Positions 50,689 through 62,437 are shown, counted from the stretch's first letter. The stretch is DNA of 64,000 nt from Myxococcales bacterium (GCA_029861865.1 JAOTYL010000008.1:1-64000), one strand, 5' to 3'. Translations and numbers: made by a program. Notes: generated from the letters alone by a model not told the origin.

Positions 50689-52025
50689 ATGGTTCGAATC
50701 CAGCAAGCCTATTTTTTCGTAGCGATTCTAACGGTCACCGCGGTCGCCAGTGGCGCACAGGCCCAACGACCGAAAGTGGTGGTGCTGAGCTTCGCCGGGG
50801 CCGGCGGCGCAACTGCACGCGTGCAGGTGGTCCGGGCACTCAAGGGGCAAGCCGACTTTGCGACGAAAAGCGACGCCGATCGCGTCATCGATGATCGCGG
50901 GTTGCGCATCGGCACGGGAGCGGGCCGTGCAGAGCTGAGCGACGTGCTCGACGTCGACTATATCTTTTGGGGCCGTGTGAAGGGCAAGGGCAGCAGTGCT
51001 CGAACCGAGATTCGGGTGGCAGGTCGATCGGGCCAAGCCCTCACGGGATACGAGGCAGGAGCTCCAGGGACATCCAAAGGCAATCGATTGATTCAAGAAG
51101 CGGCTCGTACGGCTCTTGCCGAAGTGTTGGAGCTCGCGCCGCCAGGGAAGTCGAAACGCAAAGAAACCGCCGCGGTCGTGGCGACTGAAGTTTCGGTACC
51201 GACAGGCGCGGCGGCGGCAACCACCGCGACCGCCCCCGCACCACCGAAGACGAAGCCGCGCCCAGAGCCCAGGGCCGACGCCAAGAAGAAATCCAAAAAG
51301 AAGACGAAGGCCGATGGCGTAACGACGCTACCGGTGTTCGAGATCTTCGTCGGGGGTGGCCCGCGGTTGCGCAACATCGACTTCGATGTCGGCGATGGGT
51401 CGGGTGGAACCGAAAGCAGAACCTTCGATTCAGGCGCCTATGCGGATGTGGGCGGCTATTTCCTCGTGCGCCCCCTCGGAAGATCGGACAACCCAGCCCT
51501 TCAAGGCATCGTCATTCAGGGCGACGGCGGCGTCGGCTTCGGTCTCAATGCACAGCCGCAAGGCACCGGAATCACGAACAGCGTCAGCACCTGGAGAGCT
51601 CTCGGTCAGGTGGGCTACCTCTACCCGCTCCGCAAAGGTCTGCAGGTCGGCGGCTTGGTGGGCGCTGGCGTGGATACCTTCGATATCGACGTGAACTCCG
51701 TCTTGCCGTCGATTCAGTACATTTACGTTCGGGTGGGAGCGGCGCTCTCTTACATGATCTTCAAAGAGTTTGTGGGGTTTCGAGTGGATGGAGGCTTTCG
51801 GAAGCCCTTTTCGCTCGGAGATCTCGAAGACGCCTTTGGGAACAACAGCTCAGCGATCGGCTTCGACGCGACCGCGATGGTGGGAGGGAAGCTCGACATC
51901 GGCTTCACCTACGGGTTCCGCTTCATCTGGGAGTATTACAAGACGGACTTCAGCGGGGCGACCGACCCACAGCAGCCCTCTTTCAGCGGTGGTCCCGGCA
52001 GCGGCACCGACAGCGCGATGACCTA

Positions 52026-52053
<28 letters not shown>
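50689..52053 (+). CDS. Outer-membrane beta-barrel protein with Lys/Pro-rich linker
   Basis: A 454-residue secreted protein. Signal peptide (VAILTVTAVASGAQA), then a globular region (about residues 28-140) with VVVLSFAGAGGATARVQVVRAL, like the CsgG/DUF-type N-domains of outer-membrane proteins, a Lys-rich linker (KSKRKE, KKKSKKKTK), and a C-terminal barrel of about 225 residues with alternating strands and the aromatic final WSL. It probably sits in the outer membrane. The 3' end overlaps the bactofilin gene by 28 bp, convergently. Confidence 0.7.
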
Positions 52054-54057
<2,004 letters not shown>

Positions 54058-54060
54058 TTC

Positions 54061-54489
54061 ATGGCGAGCACCGAACAGCTTCAGCTCGACGTGGTCACCC
54101 CGACGGGTTCGGTGCTTTCGGTGAAGGTTGACTCGGTTCAGGCGCCGAGCGTCGAGGGCGAGTTTGGCGTACTCCCAAACCATCTTCCGCTGTTGGCGGC
54201 CTTGAAATGCGGCCTGCTGGTTTGGGAAGTCGAAGGCAAGCGCAAAGTCGCGGCCATCGGGCCGGGCTTCGTGGAAGGCGGGCCGGACAAAGTGCTCTTG
54301 CTGACCGACCTCTACGCCACTCCTGAAAAGATCAAGCCCGACAGCGTGCGTCAAGAGCTGACGAAAGCCGAAGACGCGCTCAGACAGTTCGACGAGCTTT
54401 ACGAGGGCCCTGAATACACGGAGCTACAACGCGACGTCGATTGGGCGATCGCCAGGCTCGACGCGTACTCCGCCGCTCGCGCGGTCTAG
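54061..54489 (+). CDS. atpC: ATP synthase F1 epsilon subunit
   Basis: A 142-residue epsilon subunit with the beta-sandwich motif VEGEFGVLPNHLPLLAALKCG and a two-helix C-terminal region. It follows atpD by 3 bp. The stop lies 4 bp inside the convergent rnc gene. Confidence 0.94.
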   Translation: MASTEQLQLDVVTPTGSVLSVKVDSVQAPSVEGEFGVLPNHLPLLAALKCGLLVWEVEGKRKVAAIGPGFVEGGPDKVLLLTDLYATPEKIKPDSVRQELTKAEDALRQFDELYEGPEYTELQRDVDWAIARLDAYSAARAV

Positions 54490-55199
54490 TCTTCAGCCGA
54501 CCATACTTCGAGCGCGGCTTTCGCGGCGGCCTGCTCTGCATCGAGCTTCGAGCGGCCCTCTCCGAACCCGACTCGGCTGCCCATGAGCTCGAGTGCGACC
54601 ACGAACTGTCGCGCATGGTCGGGGCCTTCGCTTCGAACCAAAGTGTAGCTTGGCGTATCGCCAAAGCGCGCTTGAGCCCATTCCTGTGCACGCGACTTGA
54701 AATCACGGTGCCCCGGCTCACCCGCATGAATCCATGGCTCGAACATACGTCGGGTGACTTCGATCGCGGCGTCCATCCCTGCGTCCTGGTAAATCGCACC
54801 GATGCACGCTTCGAGAGCGCCGGACAAGAGCCTCGGTTTATCGCGACCACCCGACTTTTCCTCGCCCTTCCCCAAGCGCATGGCGGGCCCCAATCCGACG
54901 CTGTTGGCGATCGCCGCCAAGCCTTTTTCGCTCACCAAATCCGCTCGCCGCTGGGTGAGCTCTCCTTCGGTTGCGTCCGTAAACTGCTCGCTCAACAGGG
55001 AGGCGACCACGAGCCCGACAACCGCATCACCAAGAAACTCCAAACGTTCGTTGTCGTTGGGCGCGAGATCGGGTCGCTCGTTCTTGAAAGAACGGTGTGT
55101 CAGCGCGTCGCGAAGCAAGCCTTGGTCGCTGAACTCGTAGCCGAGCGCATCACAGAGCTCCAACGCCGCCGGATCAAGCGGCTGGTCCTGATCGGACAT
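54486..55199 (-). CDS. rnc: Ribonuclease III
   Basis: A 237-residue RNase III, the double-strand-specific endonuclease for rRNA precursors. The signature NERLEFLGDAVVGL and the catalytic-region SGALEACIGAIYQD(A) are in the N-terminal RIIID. The dsRBD with SKLDAEQAAAKAALE forms the C-terminus. On the minus strand TGT-TACCGT ends 6 nt before the ATG, a leaderless-type promoter. Unlike many bacteria it is not next to era here. Confidence 0.95.
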   Translation of the reverse strand: MSDQDQPLDPAALELCDALGYEFSDQGLLRDALTHRSFKNERPDLAPNDNERLEFLGDAVVGLVVASLLSEQFTDATEGELTQRRADLVSEKGLAAIANSVGLGPAMRLGKGEEKSGGRDKPRLLSGALEACIGAIYQDAGMDAAIEVTRRMFEPWIHAGEPGHRDFKSRAQEWAQARFGDTPSYTLVRSEGPDHARQFVVALELMGSRVGFGEGRSKLDAEQAAAKAALEVWSAED

Positions 55200-55205
55200 C
55201 TTGGA

Positions 55206-55211
55206 ACGGTA
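55206..55211 (-). promoter_or_regulatory. Leaderless-type extended -10 of rnc
   Basis: On the minus strand TGT-TACCGT ends exactly 6 nt before ATG 55199. Confidence 0.45.
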
Positions 55212-55254
55212 ACAGCTACCCCGTCGCTAAGCCATGTCAGGCGTCGTGTCGTGC

Positions 55255-55260
55255 TATACG
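55255..55260 (+). promoter_or_regulatory. Leaderless-type extended -10 of the RimJ-like GNAT gene
   Basis: TGC-TATACG ends exactly 6 nt before GTG 55267, which supports that start over ATG 55234. Confidence 0.5.
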
Positions 55261-55266
55261 ACCTTC

Positions 55267-55812
55267 GTGGAGTTTCCGCCCGAGGAGTTGGAGACCGCGA
55301 GACTTCGGCTTCGACGCCCCAGGATCGCGGATGCAGAGGCCGCTTTCGATTCCTATACGAGCGACGAGAGCATCACACGCTATCTCACATGGTCCGCCCA
55401 CACCACTGTGGCACAAACACGCGAGTACTTTCAGCAAACCATCGACGCTTGGGACCTTCAAATGGGGCATCGGGTGTGGCTCATCGAGCGAAAAGACGAC
55501 GGCATGCTGACTGGGACAATCGGCTGCACGGTGCAATTCCATCGCGTCGAAGTCGGCTTCGCGCTTGGCAGTCGGTTTTGGGGTCTCGGTTACATGCCCG
55601 AAGCACTTCGGCGAGTCTGCGAAGCAGCGTTCGAGGACCCCAGAATTTACCGGGTCCAGGCACTGTGCGACGAAGAAAATCGGCGTTCCTCGCGGGTGAT
55701 GGAGAAAGTCGGGATGAAGCTCGAGGGGACACTGAAAGGCTATGGCCACCATCCAAACCGATCGGATACCCCGCGCGATTGCTTGATGTACGCCATGATC
55801 CGCAGCGATTGA
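55267..55812 (+). CDS. RimJ/RimL-type GNAT acetyltransferase
   Basis: A 181-residue GNAT of the RimJ type. It begins VEFPPEELETARLRLRRPRIADAEA, has IGCTVQFHRVEVGFALG, the loop WGLGYMPEALRRVCEAAF and DEENRRSSRVMEKVGMKLEG, the hallmark ENxxSxxVxEKxGFxxEG. It would acetylate N-terminal or side-chain amines. GTG 55267 is chosen because TGC-TATACG lies 6 nt upstream and the protein then begins at the usual family position. Confidence 0.82.
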   Translation: MEFPPEELETARLRLRRPRIADAEAAFDSYTSDESITRYLTWSAHTTVAQTREYFQQTIDAWDLQMGHRVWLIERKDDGMLTGTIGCTVQFHRVEVGFALGSRFWGLGYMPEALRRVCEAAFEDPRIYRVQALCDEENRRSSRVMEKVGMKLEGTLKGYGHHPNRSDTPRDCLMYAMIRSD

Positions 55813-55836
55813 ATCGACGATCGGAGCGGCTACACT
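55809..55836 (+). promoter_or_regulatory. Promoter of the rhomboid protease gene
   Basis: TTGAAT (55809-55814) and TACACT (55831-55836) with a 16-bp spacer. The -10 ends 10 nt before ATG 55847, so the leader would be about 4 nt. Confidence 0.55.
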
Positions 55837-55846
55837 CGCCCGTCTC

Positions 55847-56755
55847 ATGCGTCTCTTGACCACCGTAAAGAATGAAGACGAAGCCAAAACGCTTGGCGAT
55901 GCACTCTACGCGGACGGCGTATCCACGACGATCAAGGAGACGCGCGACGGCGAGTACGCCATCTGGGTGCAAGACGAAGACCGGATGGAGCAGGCGCGCG
56001 CATTCCTGAGCCACTTCGATCCCCGATCAGCTCACTTCGAGGCAATGGCGAAGCAAGCGCGTGCGCAGCGCCGCCACGAAACCAAGGCCGACGAGAAGCT
56101 AAGAGCCCGAACCGAGAAGATCCGAAGGCACATCGAAGCTCGCCAGAACATGCGCATCGGGCCGGTGACGGCAGTCCTGATGGCCATTTGCGTGCTCGTG
56201 TTCATTTACACGGGCATGGGCGAAAAAACGCAGGCCGTAGCGCTCTTCACGTTCACACCTTTGGAGTTCGTGAAAGGGCGAGTGTACCCCGGCGATGCGA
56301 GCGCGATTTGGCAGGGCCAGCCGTGGCGGCTCCTCACGCCGATGTTCTTGCACTTTGGGCTCCTGCACATTCTGTTCAACCTCTGGTGGCTCAAAGATCT
56401 CGGCACGGCGATCGAGCGCGTGTTTTCGTCGCGCTATCTGCTGACGCTCGTTATAAGCATCGCGCTGTTCTCGCACGTCCTCGAGTACGCGATATCAGGC
56501 CCGCGCGTGTTTGGCGGCATGTCCGGCGTGGTTTACGGGCTCTTCGCGTTCATTTGGATTCGCGGCCGGCTCGACCCGGGCTTTCCGTACCGTATCCCTC
56601 AACAACTAGTGACGTTCATGCTGATCTGGCTCGCGCTCGGATTCACGGGCTGGGTCGGCCCTATCGCGAACTGGGTGCACTCGGGAGGGTTGATCGTAGG
56701 CGCGGCGTGGGGCGTCCTCTCATCCGGCTACCTCCAACGCAAGCTCCGCCGCTAA
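55847..56755 (+). CDS. Rhomboid intramembrane serine protease (GlpG-like)
   Basis: A 302-residue protein with an N-terminal cytosolic domain (about 1-95) like GlpG and a rhomboid core of six TM helices. The catalytic Ser is in GGMSGVVYG (GxSG) and the His in NWVHSGGLIVG. The FLHFGLLHILFNLWWLKDLG region matches the family HxxxxHxxxN motif. It cleaves TM segments of unknown substrates. The ATG is preceded by TACACT. Confidence 0.92.
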   Translation: MRLLTTVKNEDEAKTLGDALYADGVSTTIKETRDGEYAIWVQDEDRMEQARAFLSHFDPRSAHFEAMAKQARAQRRHETKADEKLRARTEKIRRHIEARQNMRIGPVTAVLMAICVLVFIYTGMGEKTQAVALFTFTPLEFVKGRVYPGDASAIWQGQPWRLLTPMFLHFGLLHILFNLWWLKDLGTAIERVFSSRYLLTLVISIALFSHVLEYAISGPRVFGGMSGVVYGLFAFIWIRGRLDPGFPYRIPQQLVTFMLIWLALGFTGWVGPIANWVHSGGLIVGAAWGVLSSGYLQRKLRR

Positions 56756-56773
56756 CACTGGCACTGGCACTGT
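56756..56773. repeat. (CACTGG)n hexamer tract, 3 units, at a convergent junction
   Basis: CACTGG, CACTGG and CACTGT begin directly after the rhomboid TAA stop. Looser related bases continue into the last codons of the minus-strand gene, ending near 56812. Confidence 0.75.
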
Positions 56774-56795
56774 TTTCGAGGTTGACGCTGGGCTG

Positions 56796-57443
56796 TCACT
56801 GCGCTTGCACTAATGGCATCAACTTGGCGTACGTTCGGTCTCGGTCCGCGTAGATGTCGTCGAGGATTGCCTGTAGGGTGTCGCGGCCCTCGCGGTCGAG
56901 GACGCGTTGGTTGTGCTCGATCACCGAAGCCGCGACCGTCTTGGGTGCCCGATCCGCATGAAGGTCCTCGAGGCTCAAGCTGAAAATGTCCTTGTAGTGG
57001 GGCGGGTCTTGGGCTCGGACTTCCTCGAGGCGGGAGCGTCGGATGAGCTGAGCGGTAGGGTCGGGAGTTTGGCGAAAAAAGCGAACAGAACCAGCCACTT
57101 CGTCCACCCTGGGATGAAAGGTAGCGGAGAGGAAACGGTCGTCCACGAGCGCGGCAAGCGAGACCGCCCATCGTGCAAAGGCGTCGGGCCCGTCCTCGAA
57201 CTTTGGTGCGATGACGAACGCGACGTCGACGGAGTCGTCCGCGTCCCAGCCTTCGAGCACCGGCTCGAGCTCGTTCGGAAGACAAGGCGCGTCTAGCACC
57301 ACGTGCGTGCGCGTACGATTCGCTTCGCGGGCGTGCCTCGCCCAAGGACAAAGCGCGAACCGCTCGATGAGCTCGACCTGGTAACGATCGTGAAGACGGA
57401 TCGCTTCGCGGGCCAGGCGCTCGCGCGGGCTCACCGGGCTCAA
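56796..57443 (-). CDS. DUF1415-like protein
   Basis: A 215-residue soluble protein. VELIERFALCPWA near residue 28 and IAPKFEDGPDAFARW resemble the DUF1415 family (family xLGLCPFAxx), which is of unknown function. It overlaps the Nudix stop by 4 bp, so the two may be co-expressed. Its last codons extend into the hexamer-repeat region. Confidence 0.6.
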   Translation of the reverse strand: MSPVSPRERLAREAIRLHDRYQVELIERFALCPWARHAREANRTRTHVVLDAPCLPNELEPVLEGWDADDSVDVAFVIAPKFEDGPDAFARWAVSLAALVDDRFLSATFHPRVDEVAGSVRFFRQTPDPTAQLIRRSRLEEVRAQDPPHYKDIFSLSLEDLHADRAPKTVAASVIEHNQRVLDREGRDTLQAILDDIYADRDRTYAKLMPLVQAQ

Positions 57444-57910
57444 GCAGCCTCTCGGGCCCCGCGCTGCGCCAAGTACTCTTGGAGGTGCGGTACGATAGAC
57501 ATTTCGAGCGCTTCGGCGGGTGGCAGAAACTCTGCCCGTACTACCTCGCGTTCGTCTACCTGGACGTTCGGTGCAGCATCGACTTCGAGCTCGTAGATAT
57601 CGAGCGTGTCCTGCCGATTCTCGAACAAGTGGGTCCCGTGATAAGCGTGCACGAGGCGCTTGGGTTGGACATTGATGCCGACTTCCTCGCGAAGCTCGCG
57701 CGCCGCGGTGGTGCGGCGATCTTCGCGGGGCCTGACGTAGCCGCCGGGCAGCGTCATCTGTGCCCGATAGGAGTTCTGCACCAGAAGAACCCGCCCCTCG
57801 TACCAGACCGCAACCAACGCGCCTGTCGTCTCTGGTCTACGAATGAACCAAAGAAGACGTAACCCCCAGTGCGCAACCCGATACACCGCCCGTATCAAGG
57901 CGTTGATCAT
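57440..57910 (-). CDS. Nudix hydrolase
   Basis: A 156-residue Nudix protein. The Nudix box (G-x5-E-x7-RELxEEVGI) is visible from GGYVRPRED through AARELREEVGI, near residues 57-80. It has an N-terminal helix (YRVAHWGLRLLWFIRRP) of uncertain role. It would cleave nucleoside-diphosphate-linked molecules. On the minus strand TGG-TAAACT ends 6 nt before its ATG. Confidence 0.88.
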   Translation of the reverse strand: MINALIRAVYRVAHWGLRLLWFIRRPETTGALVAVWYEGRVLLVQNSYRAQMTLPGGYVRPREDRRTTAARELREEVGINVQPKRLVHAYHGTHLFENRQDTLDIYELEVDAAPNVQVDEREVVRAEFLPPAEALEMSIVPHLQEYLAQRGAREAA

Positions 57911-57916
57911 GTCTTG

Positions 57917-57922
57917 AGTTTA
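57917..57922 (-). promoter_or_regulatory. Leaderless-type extended -10 of the Nudix gene
   Basis: On the minus strand TGG-TAAACT ends exactly 6 nt before ATG 57910. Confidence 0.5.
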
Positions 57923-57963
57923 CCAAAATCGCCGGGGACGAGAAATCCCAACGTTCGACGACC

Positions 57964-59343
57964 TCAAACCGAGGCGCCGGCCTTGGCCCAGCCCCCGAGC
58001 CGATAGGCCCAGATTCCTAAGCACATCCTCACAAAAAAGGAGATTGGGAGGGCGACCCAGATCCCGAAGGCGCCCCACCCCACGACGAAGCCGAGGAACC
58101 AACTGAGCGGCACCTGGACCACGAGAGTCCCGACGATGTTGATCAGGAGGCTGGTGTTGGTGGCTCCGGCACCGCGTAGCATCCCGATGAGCGCGATGTG
58201 CACTCCGACGATGGGCATCCCCCACCCGAGGATTCGCATCCAGGTCATCGAGTGACGACCGAGCTCCGTGGCGGGGTCGACATCGAAGATCGAGATGATC
58301 GGCTCGGCACCGACGATGATTGTGAGCCCGATGGTCGTCATGATGATCGTCGAAAGGATCACCCCGGCCCGAACGACATGACGAGCCTCTGGGATGTTGC
58401 TCGCTCCGAGCGCATTGCCGACCATCGCGCCCGTAGCTTGGGACACGCCAAGCCCAGGAACGAATGCCAACGACTGGATGCGCAGACCGATCCCGTGCGC
58501 GGCCACGGTGACCTGTGCGACACGCGCCAACATTCCCACAATCGACAAGAAGGCCACGTTCAGGATCACCATGTCCAATGCTGCGGGCGCGCCCACGCGG
58601 AACAAGTCGTTTGCGAGCGGACGGTCGATTCGAGCCGGCCCGAGGAATGCACGCACGCCCGGCACGACGTCGCGCCGAAGAATCAGAACCATCATCACGA
58701 CGGCCGCGGCTTGCGCGATGACCGTTCCCCACGCCGCGCCTTTCACGCCGAGGGCAGGGAGGCCGAGGCGCCCCAAAATCAATCCGTAGTTGAGAACGAT
58801 GTTGAGCAGGTTGCTCACGACAGCGATGGCCAACGGCAACATCGTGTTTCCGACGGCCCGTAGAGCCGCCGCAAAGAGCATGTTCAGGTAATAGAAGACG
58901 GTGAATGTGAAGAGCGGTCGAAGATAACCAACGCCCAAATCCCGCACCTCGGTGTCGGCACCGAGCCACTCCATCGCCACGCTCGCGCCGAGATTGCCGA
59001 CCACCGCCACCACGATCGACACCAAGTACGTAAGCAAGATGCTCTGATGGAGCACGTGGTTGATGCGATCCGTTTCGCCCGCACCATGCGCTCGCGCAAC
59101 GAAGGCGACCGTTCCGACGGTAAGTCCCAACATCGCGACCATCAGCAAGAAAATCAGCTGGCTCGCGAAACCAAGTGCAGTGAGCGCCTCCTCAGCATCG
59201 ACTAGACGACCGCACATGGCCGTGTCGACCGCCAGCGTGATCACGCTGAGCACGTTCAATCCGACGATGGGCATCGCCAGATCGAAGAGACGTCGGAAGA
59301 TGGTGCGATCGACGCCGAACGTTGGACCGGCATGCGCCTTCAT
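57964..59343 (-). CDS. MATE-family multidrug efflux transporter
   Basis: A 459-residue transporter with 12 predicted TM helices in two homologous halves, the MATE arrangement. The N-terminal LFDLAMPIVGLNVLSVITLAVD and the mid-region ALGVKGAAWGTVIAQ are typical. It exports cationic drugs using a Na+ or H+ gradient in known members. TACACT lies 15 nt before the ATG on the minus strand. Confidence 0.93.
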   Translation of the reverse strand: MKAHAGPTFGVDRTIFRRLFDLAMPIVGLNVLSVITLAVDTAMCGRLVDAEEALTALGFASQLIFLLMVAMLGLTVGTVAFVARAHGAGETDRINHVLHQSILLTYLVSIVVAVVGNLGASVAMEWLGADTEVRDLGVGYLRPLFTFTVFYYLNMLFAAALRAVGNTMLPLAIAVVSNLLNIVLNYGLILGRLGLPALGVKGAAWGTVIAQAAAVVMMVLILRRDVVPGVRAFLGPARIDRPLANDLFRVGAPAALDMVILNVAFLSIVGMLARVAQVTVAAHGIGLRIQSLAFVPGLGVSQATGAMVGNALGASNIPEARHVVRAGVILSTIIMTTIGLTIIVGAEPIISIFDVDPATELGRHSMTWMRILGWGMPIVGVHIALIGMLRGAGATNTSLLINIVGTLVVQVPLSWFLGFVVGWGAFGIWVALPISFFVRMCLGIWAYRLGGWAKAGASV

Positions 59344-59432
59344 TTGCGGGCGATGGAGAGTGTATCGCGAGAGGTGAGCGCGCCAGTGCTTTCAGATCGC
59401 AAGTTGTGAAGCCCTCCCATCGGACGAAATGG

Positions 59433-59438
59433 TAGGCT
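59433..59438 (+). promoter_or_regulatory. Leaderless-type extended -10 of the kinase gene
   Basis: TGG-TAGGCT ends 7 nt before ATG 59446. Confidence 0.4.
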
Positions 59439-59445
59439 CGGAGAG

Positions 59446-60903
59446 ATGCCCGGTGAGCCTCGAGAGTTCGGATCCTACCGTCTCGTCCGACGCCTCGGTG
59501 TCGGCGGCATGGCCGAAACGTTCGAGGCCGCGCGCACAGGCACGGGCGGGTTCGAGCAGAGGGTCTGCCTAAAACGGGTGTTGCCGGCGTACAGCCATGA
59601 TCCAGAGTTCATCGGCCGCTTCCGGAGAGAGGCAAAGCTCGCCGCTCAACTTCGGCATAGCAACATCGTGGGTGTTACGGACTTCGGTGAAGTCGAAGGC
59701 GTCAGTTACATGGCGCTCGAGCTCGTCGATGGCGTGGATCTTCGGTCGCTGTTGAGGTCGCTAGAAGGCGAGAAGCTCACGCCGGAGATGGTGGTGCTGA
59801 TCGGCCTCGACCTCGCCTATGCGCTCGAGCATGCCCACCAAAGCATCATTCACCGCGATGTTTCGCCTTCGAACGTGTTGATCAGTCGCGCGGGTGAGAC
59901 CAAGCTCGCGGACTTCGGCATCGCGAAAGCGATCGAGAGCGCCGCCGCGACGGCGAGTAAGGGCGTGCAGGGCAAGATTCCCTACATGTCCCCGGAGCAG
60001 ATGCGAGGGGAGGCGGTCGATGCGCGCTCGGACCTGTTTTCGCTCGGCGTGGTCTTGTTCGAGACCGTCGCGGGTGTGCGCCCATTCGACGGAGCTCATG
60101 ATGTCGAGACCATGCAACGCATCGTGGAGGGGCAGCGAAGAGCTCTCGGCGAGGCGGCGCCGGACGCTCCAATCGAGCTACAAAAAATCATCGAGGGTCT
60201 GATCGCGACCGACCCGAGGAACCGCACACAGAGCGCGTCGCAACTCGTCGAAAAGCTCGCCGTCCTCGCGCCGCCGCCGCGGGTTCGACGGGAGCTCGCA
60301 TCGATGGTCGAGACGCCACGCGGTGGCCCGAGCACGAGGATGCACGTGCGGGCACGGGAAGAGGAGCCAGACACGGAGCTGAGTCGCGCAGGAGAACTTA
60401 CGCCCCTGGCCGGTTCCGATGAAAAGCCAAAAGAGGGCTCCCGCGGGCGTCGAGCGGCGCTCGCGTTAGTGACGGTGATCGCTTTGGCCGCTGGCATCGT
60501 GGCAACCGAGTCGTTCGATCTGCGAGGCCGTCTTGGAGCCGACCAACCCGCCGCGAAACCTCCCGACGAGGTCGCGCCTAGCACTCCGACGGACCCAATC
60601 GAGGTCACCGCTGGCATCCCGACACGTACCGAGGACGAAGCACCCACGGCTTCGAAAGGCGAAGAGACTGTAGGTCCCGGACCGCCAGCCGCCGTCCCGA
60701 ACCGCGGTTGGATTCACGTAGTCGTCCAACCTTGGGGCAACGTTTGGATCGATGGCGTTTGGATGGGACGCGCCCCAGTGAAGGCGCGAGTGCCCAAAGG
60801 CCGCCACGTCGTCGAAGTGGGACGCGAGCTTCCGTCCAAGAAAAGGGTGGTGAAGGTCGAGGCTGGTGCCCGAAAAGAGCTCGAAATCAGCCTCTCCGAT
60901 TGA
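59446..60903 (+). CDS. Ser/Thr protein kinase with TM helix and C-terminal PEGA domain
   Basis: A 485-residue membrane kinase. The kinase domain (about 9-270) has the P-loop LGVGGMAETF, Lys43, HRDVSPSN at 136-143 and DFG at 156-158. The usual Lys in HRDxKxxN is Ser, a common myxobacterial variant. A disordered linker, one TM helix (about 343-360: ALALVTVIALAAGIVA) and a PEGA domain (about 415-485: WIHVVVQPWGNVWIDGVWMG) follow. The PEGA domain lies in the periplasm and may sense envelope ligands. Confidence 0.92.
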   Translation: MPGEPREFGSYRLVRRLGVGGMAETFEAARTGTGGFEQRVCLKRVLPAYSHDPEFIGRFRREAKLAAQLRHSNIVGVTDFGEVEGVSYMALELVDGVDLRSLLRSLEGEKLTPEMVVLIGLDLAYALEHAHQSIIHRDVSPSNVLISRAGETKLADFGIAKAIESAAATASKGVQGKIPYMSPEQMRGEAVDARSDLFSLGVVLFETVAGVRPFDGAHDVETMQRIVEGQRRALGEAAPDAPIELQKIIEGLIATDPRNRTQSASQLVEKLAVLAPPPRVRRELASMVETPRGGPSTRMHVRAREEEPDTELSRAGELTPLAGSDEKPKEGSRGRRAALALVTVIALAAGIVATESFDLRGRLGADQPAAKPPDEVAPSTPTDPIEVTAGIPTRTEDEAPTASKGEETVGPGPPAAVPNRGWIHVVVQPWGNVWIDGVWMGRAPVKARVPKGRHVVEVGRELPSKKRVVKVEAGARKELEISLSD

Positions 60904-60906
60904 TCG

Positions 60907-62148
60907 CTATTCGACTACGATCGCGCCGCAGGGGAACACGGCAGTAAATGTAGCGGCACCGCTCTTGAACGTGTCGCACGCGCTGCCAACCAGCTCGATG
61001 ATGTCGTCGGCTCCCGGCTTGACGCGCCAATCGCTCGGGCAGCTCAGAGGAGTGCCATTGAGCCGAACATCGCTTTCGGGATCATTGCAGGCCTTTTCCT
61101 TGTCGTCGAACGGCTTGTCGATCTGCACATCACACGAAATGCTGTCGCTGATGATCTGGTTGAATGCGTCCTCCAGGCTCTGAGGATCGGTGGCAACCCA
61201 GAATGTCGCATTGCCCTCCGAGCCGTCCTCCGCCAAGCCGATCCCGACGTTCGCCATGTCCTGAAGATGTGCGTTGCTCACCTCCGTGCCAACACTAAGA
61301 ATGAAGGTCTGTATGTTGGCATTGCCAAATGCGTTTTGCGCCGCGGCCACCGCTTCTGCCTGAGCACCGGCAGTGGGATTCGGGTCCGGAACTTCGCACG
61401 AGTCTGGCTCACCATCCGTCGCCAACACGATGATCGTGGGTCCGTCCGCAGGGGGCGGGTTGGCCTGGATGATACTGACGAGAGCATCGATGCTATCGCC
61501 GGTCGGTGTGTCCTCGCCACCAGGGAAGGTGGCCGGGTAGCTCATGTTGATCGTCGAGAGGTTGTCTAGCTGCATCGCCACCTGGGTATCGAAGCGAGGA
61601 CATGGAGGATTGTCATCGCCGTTTTCCGATTGGTAGGTCGTCAGCCCGAAGCGGACGATCGAATCCAGTTGACTGACAACACTGGTGACTGCGCTGTGCG
61701 CGGCTTCCCAACGGTTCTGGCCTCCACCGAAATCTGAAGTCATCGACCCGCTTTGGTCGACCAAGAACATGGCGTTCGGAACGCTTCGGGTGGGAGTTAC
61801 CTGCACGGACTGACAACCCGTGCTTCCGCCGGTGCCGGTGTTGCCGCCCGTTCCGCTGAAGATGGGGATGCATCGTCCGCGGGAGTTGCAGTCGAAACCC
61901 TCGCCGCAACCTTGTTCAGCTGTGCATTGCGCACTGCAAACACCGTTGAAGCAATACGTTCCAAGCTCGCACTCGGAGTCGCTGCCACTCGGGCAGGGCG
62001 AATCGCACCCCGGCGGCGGTGTTGCGAACTCCTCGCACGCAAGCGGCTTCCCGCCATTGAACGGGTTCCCACTGCCGTTGCCACCACCACAACCGCCGAG
62101 GCCGAAAGCCCCCACGGCCACGAGCACGATCGAAAGCCAACGATACAT
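60907..62148 (-). CDS. Secreted VWA-domain lipoprotein
   Basis: A 413-residue lipoprotein: signal peptide and lipobox LGGC, an N-terminal Cys-rich region ([20 protein letters not shown]), a short GTGG linker ([11 protein letters not shown]), and a VWA domain with an intact MIDAS (DQSGS, and ATDGEPDSC). VWA lipoproteins bind proteins or act as surface adhesins. ATG 62148 is chosen over GTG 62151 because GGGGAG is well spaced from both but ATG is stronger. Convergent with the kinase (3-bp gap). Confidence 0.87.
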   Translation of the reverse strand: MYRWLSIVLVAVGAFGLGGCGGGNGSGNPFNGGKPLACEEFATPPPGCDSPCPSGSDSECELGTYCFNGVCSAQCTAEQGCGEGFDCNSRGRCIPIFSGTGGNTGTGGSTGCQSVQVTPTRSVPNAMFLVDQSGSMTSDFGGGQNRWEAAHSAVTSVVSQLDSIVRFGLTTYQSENGDDNPPCPRFDTQVAMQLDNLSTINMSYPATFPGGEDTPTGDSIDALVSIIQANPPPADGPTIIVLATDGEPDSCEVPDPNPTAGAQAEAVAAAQNAFGNANIQTFILSVGTEVSNAHLQDMANVGIGLAEDGSEGNATFWVATDPQSLEDAFNQIISDSISCDVQIDKPFDDKEKACNDPESDVRLNGTPLSCPSDWRVKPGADDIIELVGSACDTFKSGAATFTAVFPCGAIVVE

Positions 62149-62380
62149 CACACACTCCCCAAAGAATTCAAAAAGCCAACTATGTCAATATTCTACATAC
62201 ACTCTGTACAGTAAGCAAATCGACAGACTGGGTCTTTCTAGCAAATTCGCTCTTACTTCCGGATGCTTACAGGATCGCGAGCGGCGCTTTTTCGCCTCAC
62301 CGTCGCACGGCGGAGTGGAAACGCGAGGTAACTCACGGGATTTGCCGTCTAGAGCCCGGCGGCGACTCGCGCCGCGGTGC

Positions 62381-62396
62381 TGGGAAGCTTTTTGCA
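62381..62396 (+). promoter_or_regulatory. Candidate sigma-54 (RpoN) promoter of glnA
   Basis: TGGGAA-GCTTT-TTGCA has the obligatory GG-N10-GC spacing of -24/-12 promoters and matches the -12 TTGCA perfectly; -24 matches TGG..A of TGGCAC. The start would be near 62407, about 145 nt before ATG 62552. glnA is a classic sigma-54 target. Confidence 0.55.
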
Positions 62397-62416
62397 ATGA
62401 GGAAAGCGGTCCGAAA

Positions 62417-62437
62417 CCTTCCGGAAACAACCGGAGG
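62417..62437 (+). other. Leader hairpin hiding a second ribosome-binding site
   Basis: CCTTCCGG-AAACAA-CCGGAGG forms a stem of seven pairs with one bulge. Its 3' arm contains GGAGG, placed 6 nt before ATG 62444, which is in frame with glnA. Confidence 0.45.

Noticed and set aside
54441..55859. 472-codon open frame on the plus strand opposite rnc.
   Set aside because: RNase III motifs on the minus strand are complete and the plus-strand translation is low in hydrophobic pattern and rich in Arg/Ser, as expected for a shadow.
57920..58969. 349-codon open frame on the minus strand within the MATE gene.
   Set aside because: Arg/His-rich translation in another frame of the MATE coding sequence; no domain is visible.
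62160..62188. TTGACA on the minus strand (62183-62188) as a promoter of the VWA lipoprotein gene.
   Set aside because: No acceptable -10 was found 15-18 nt downstream of it, so it is not annotated.
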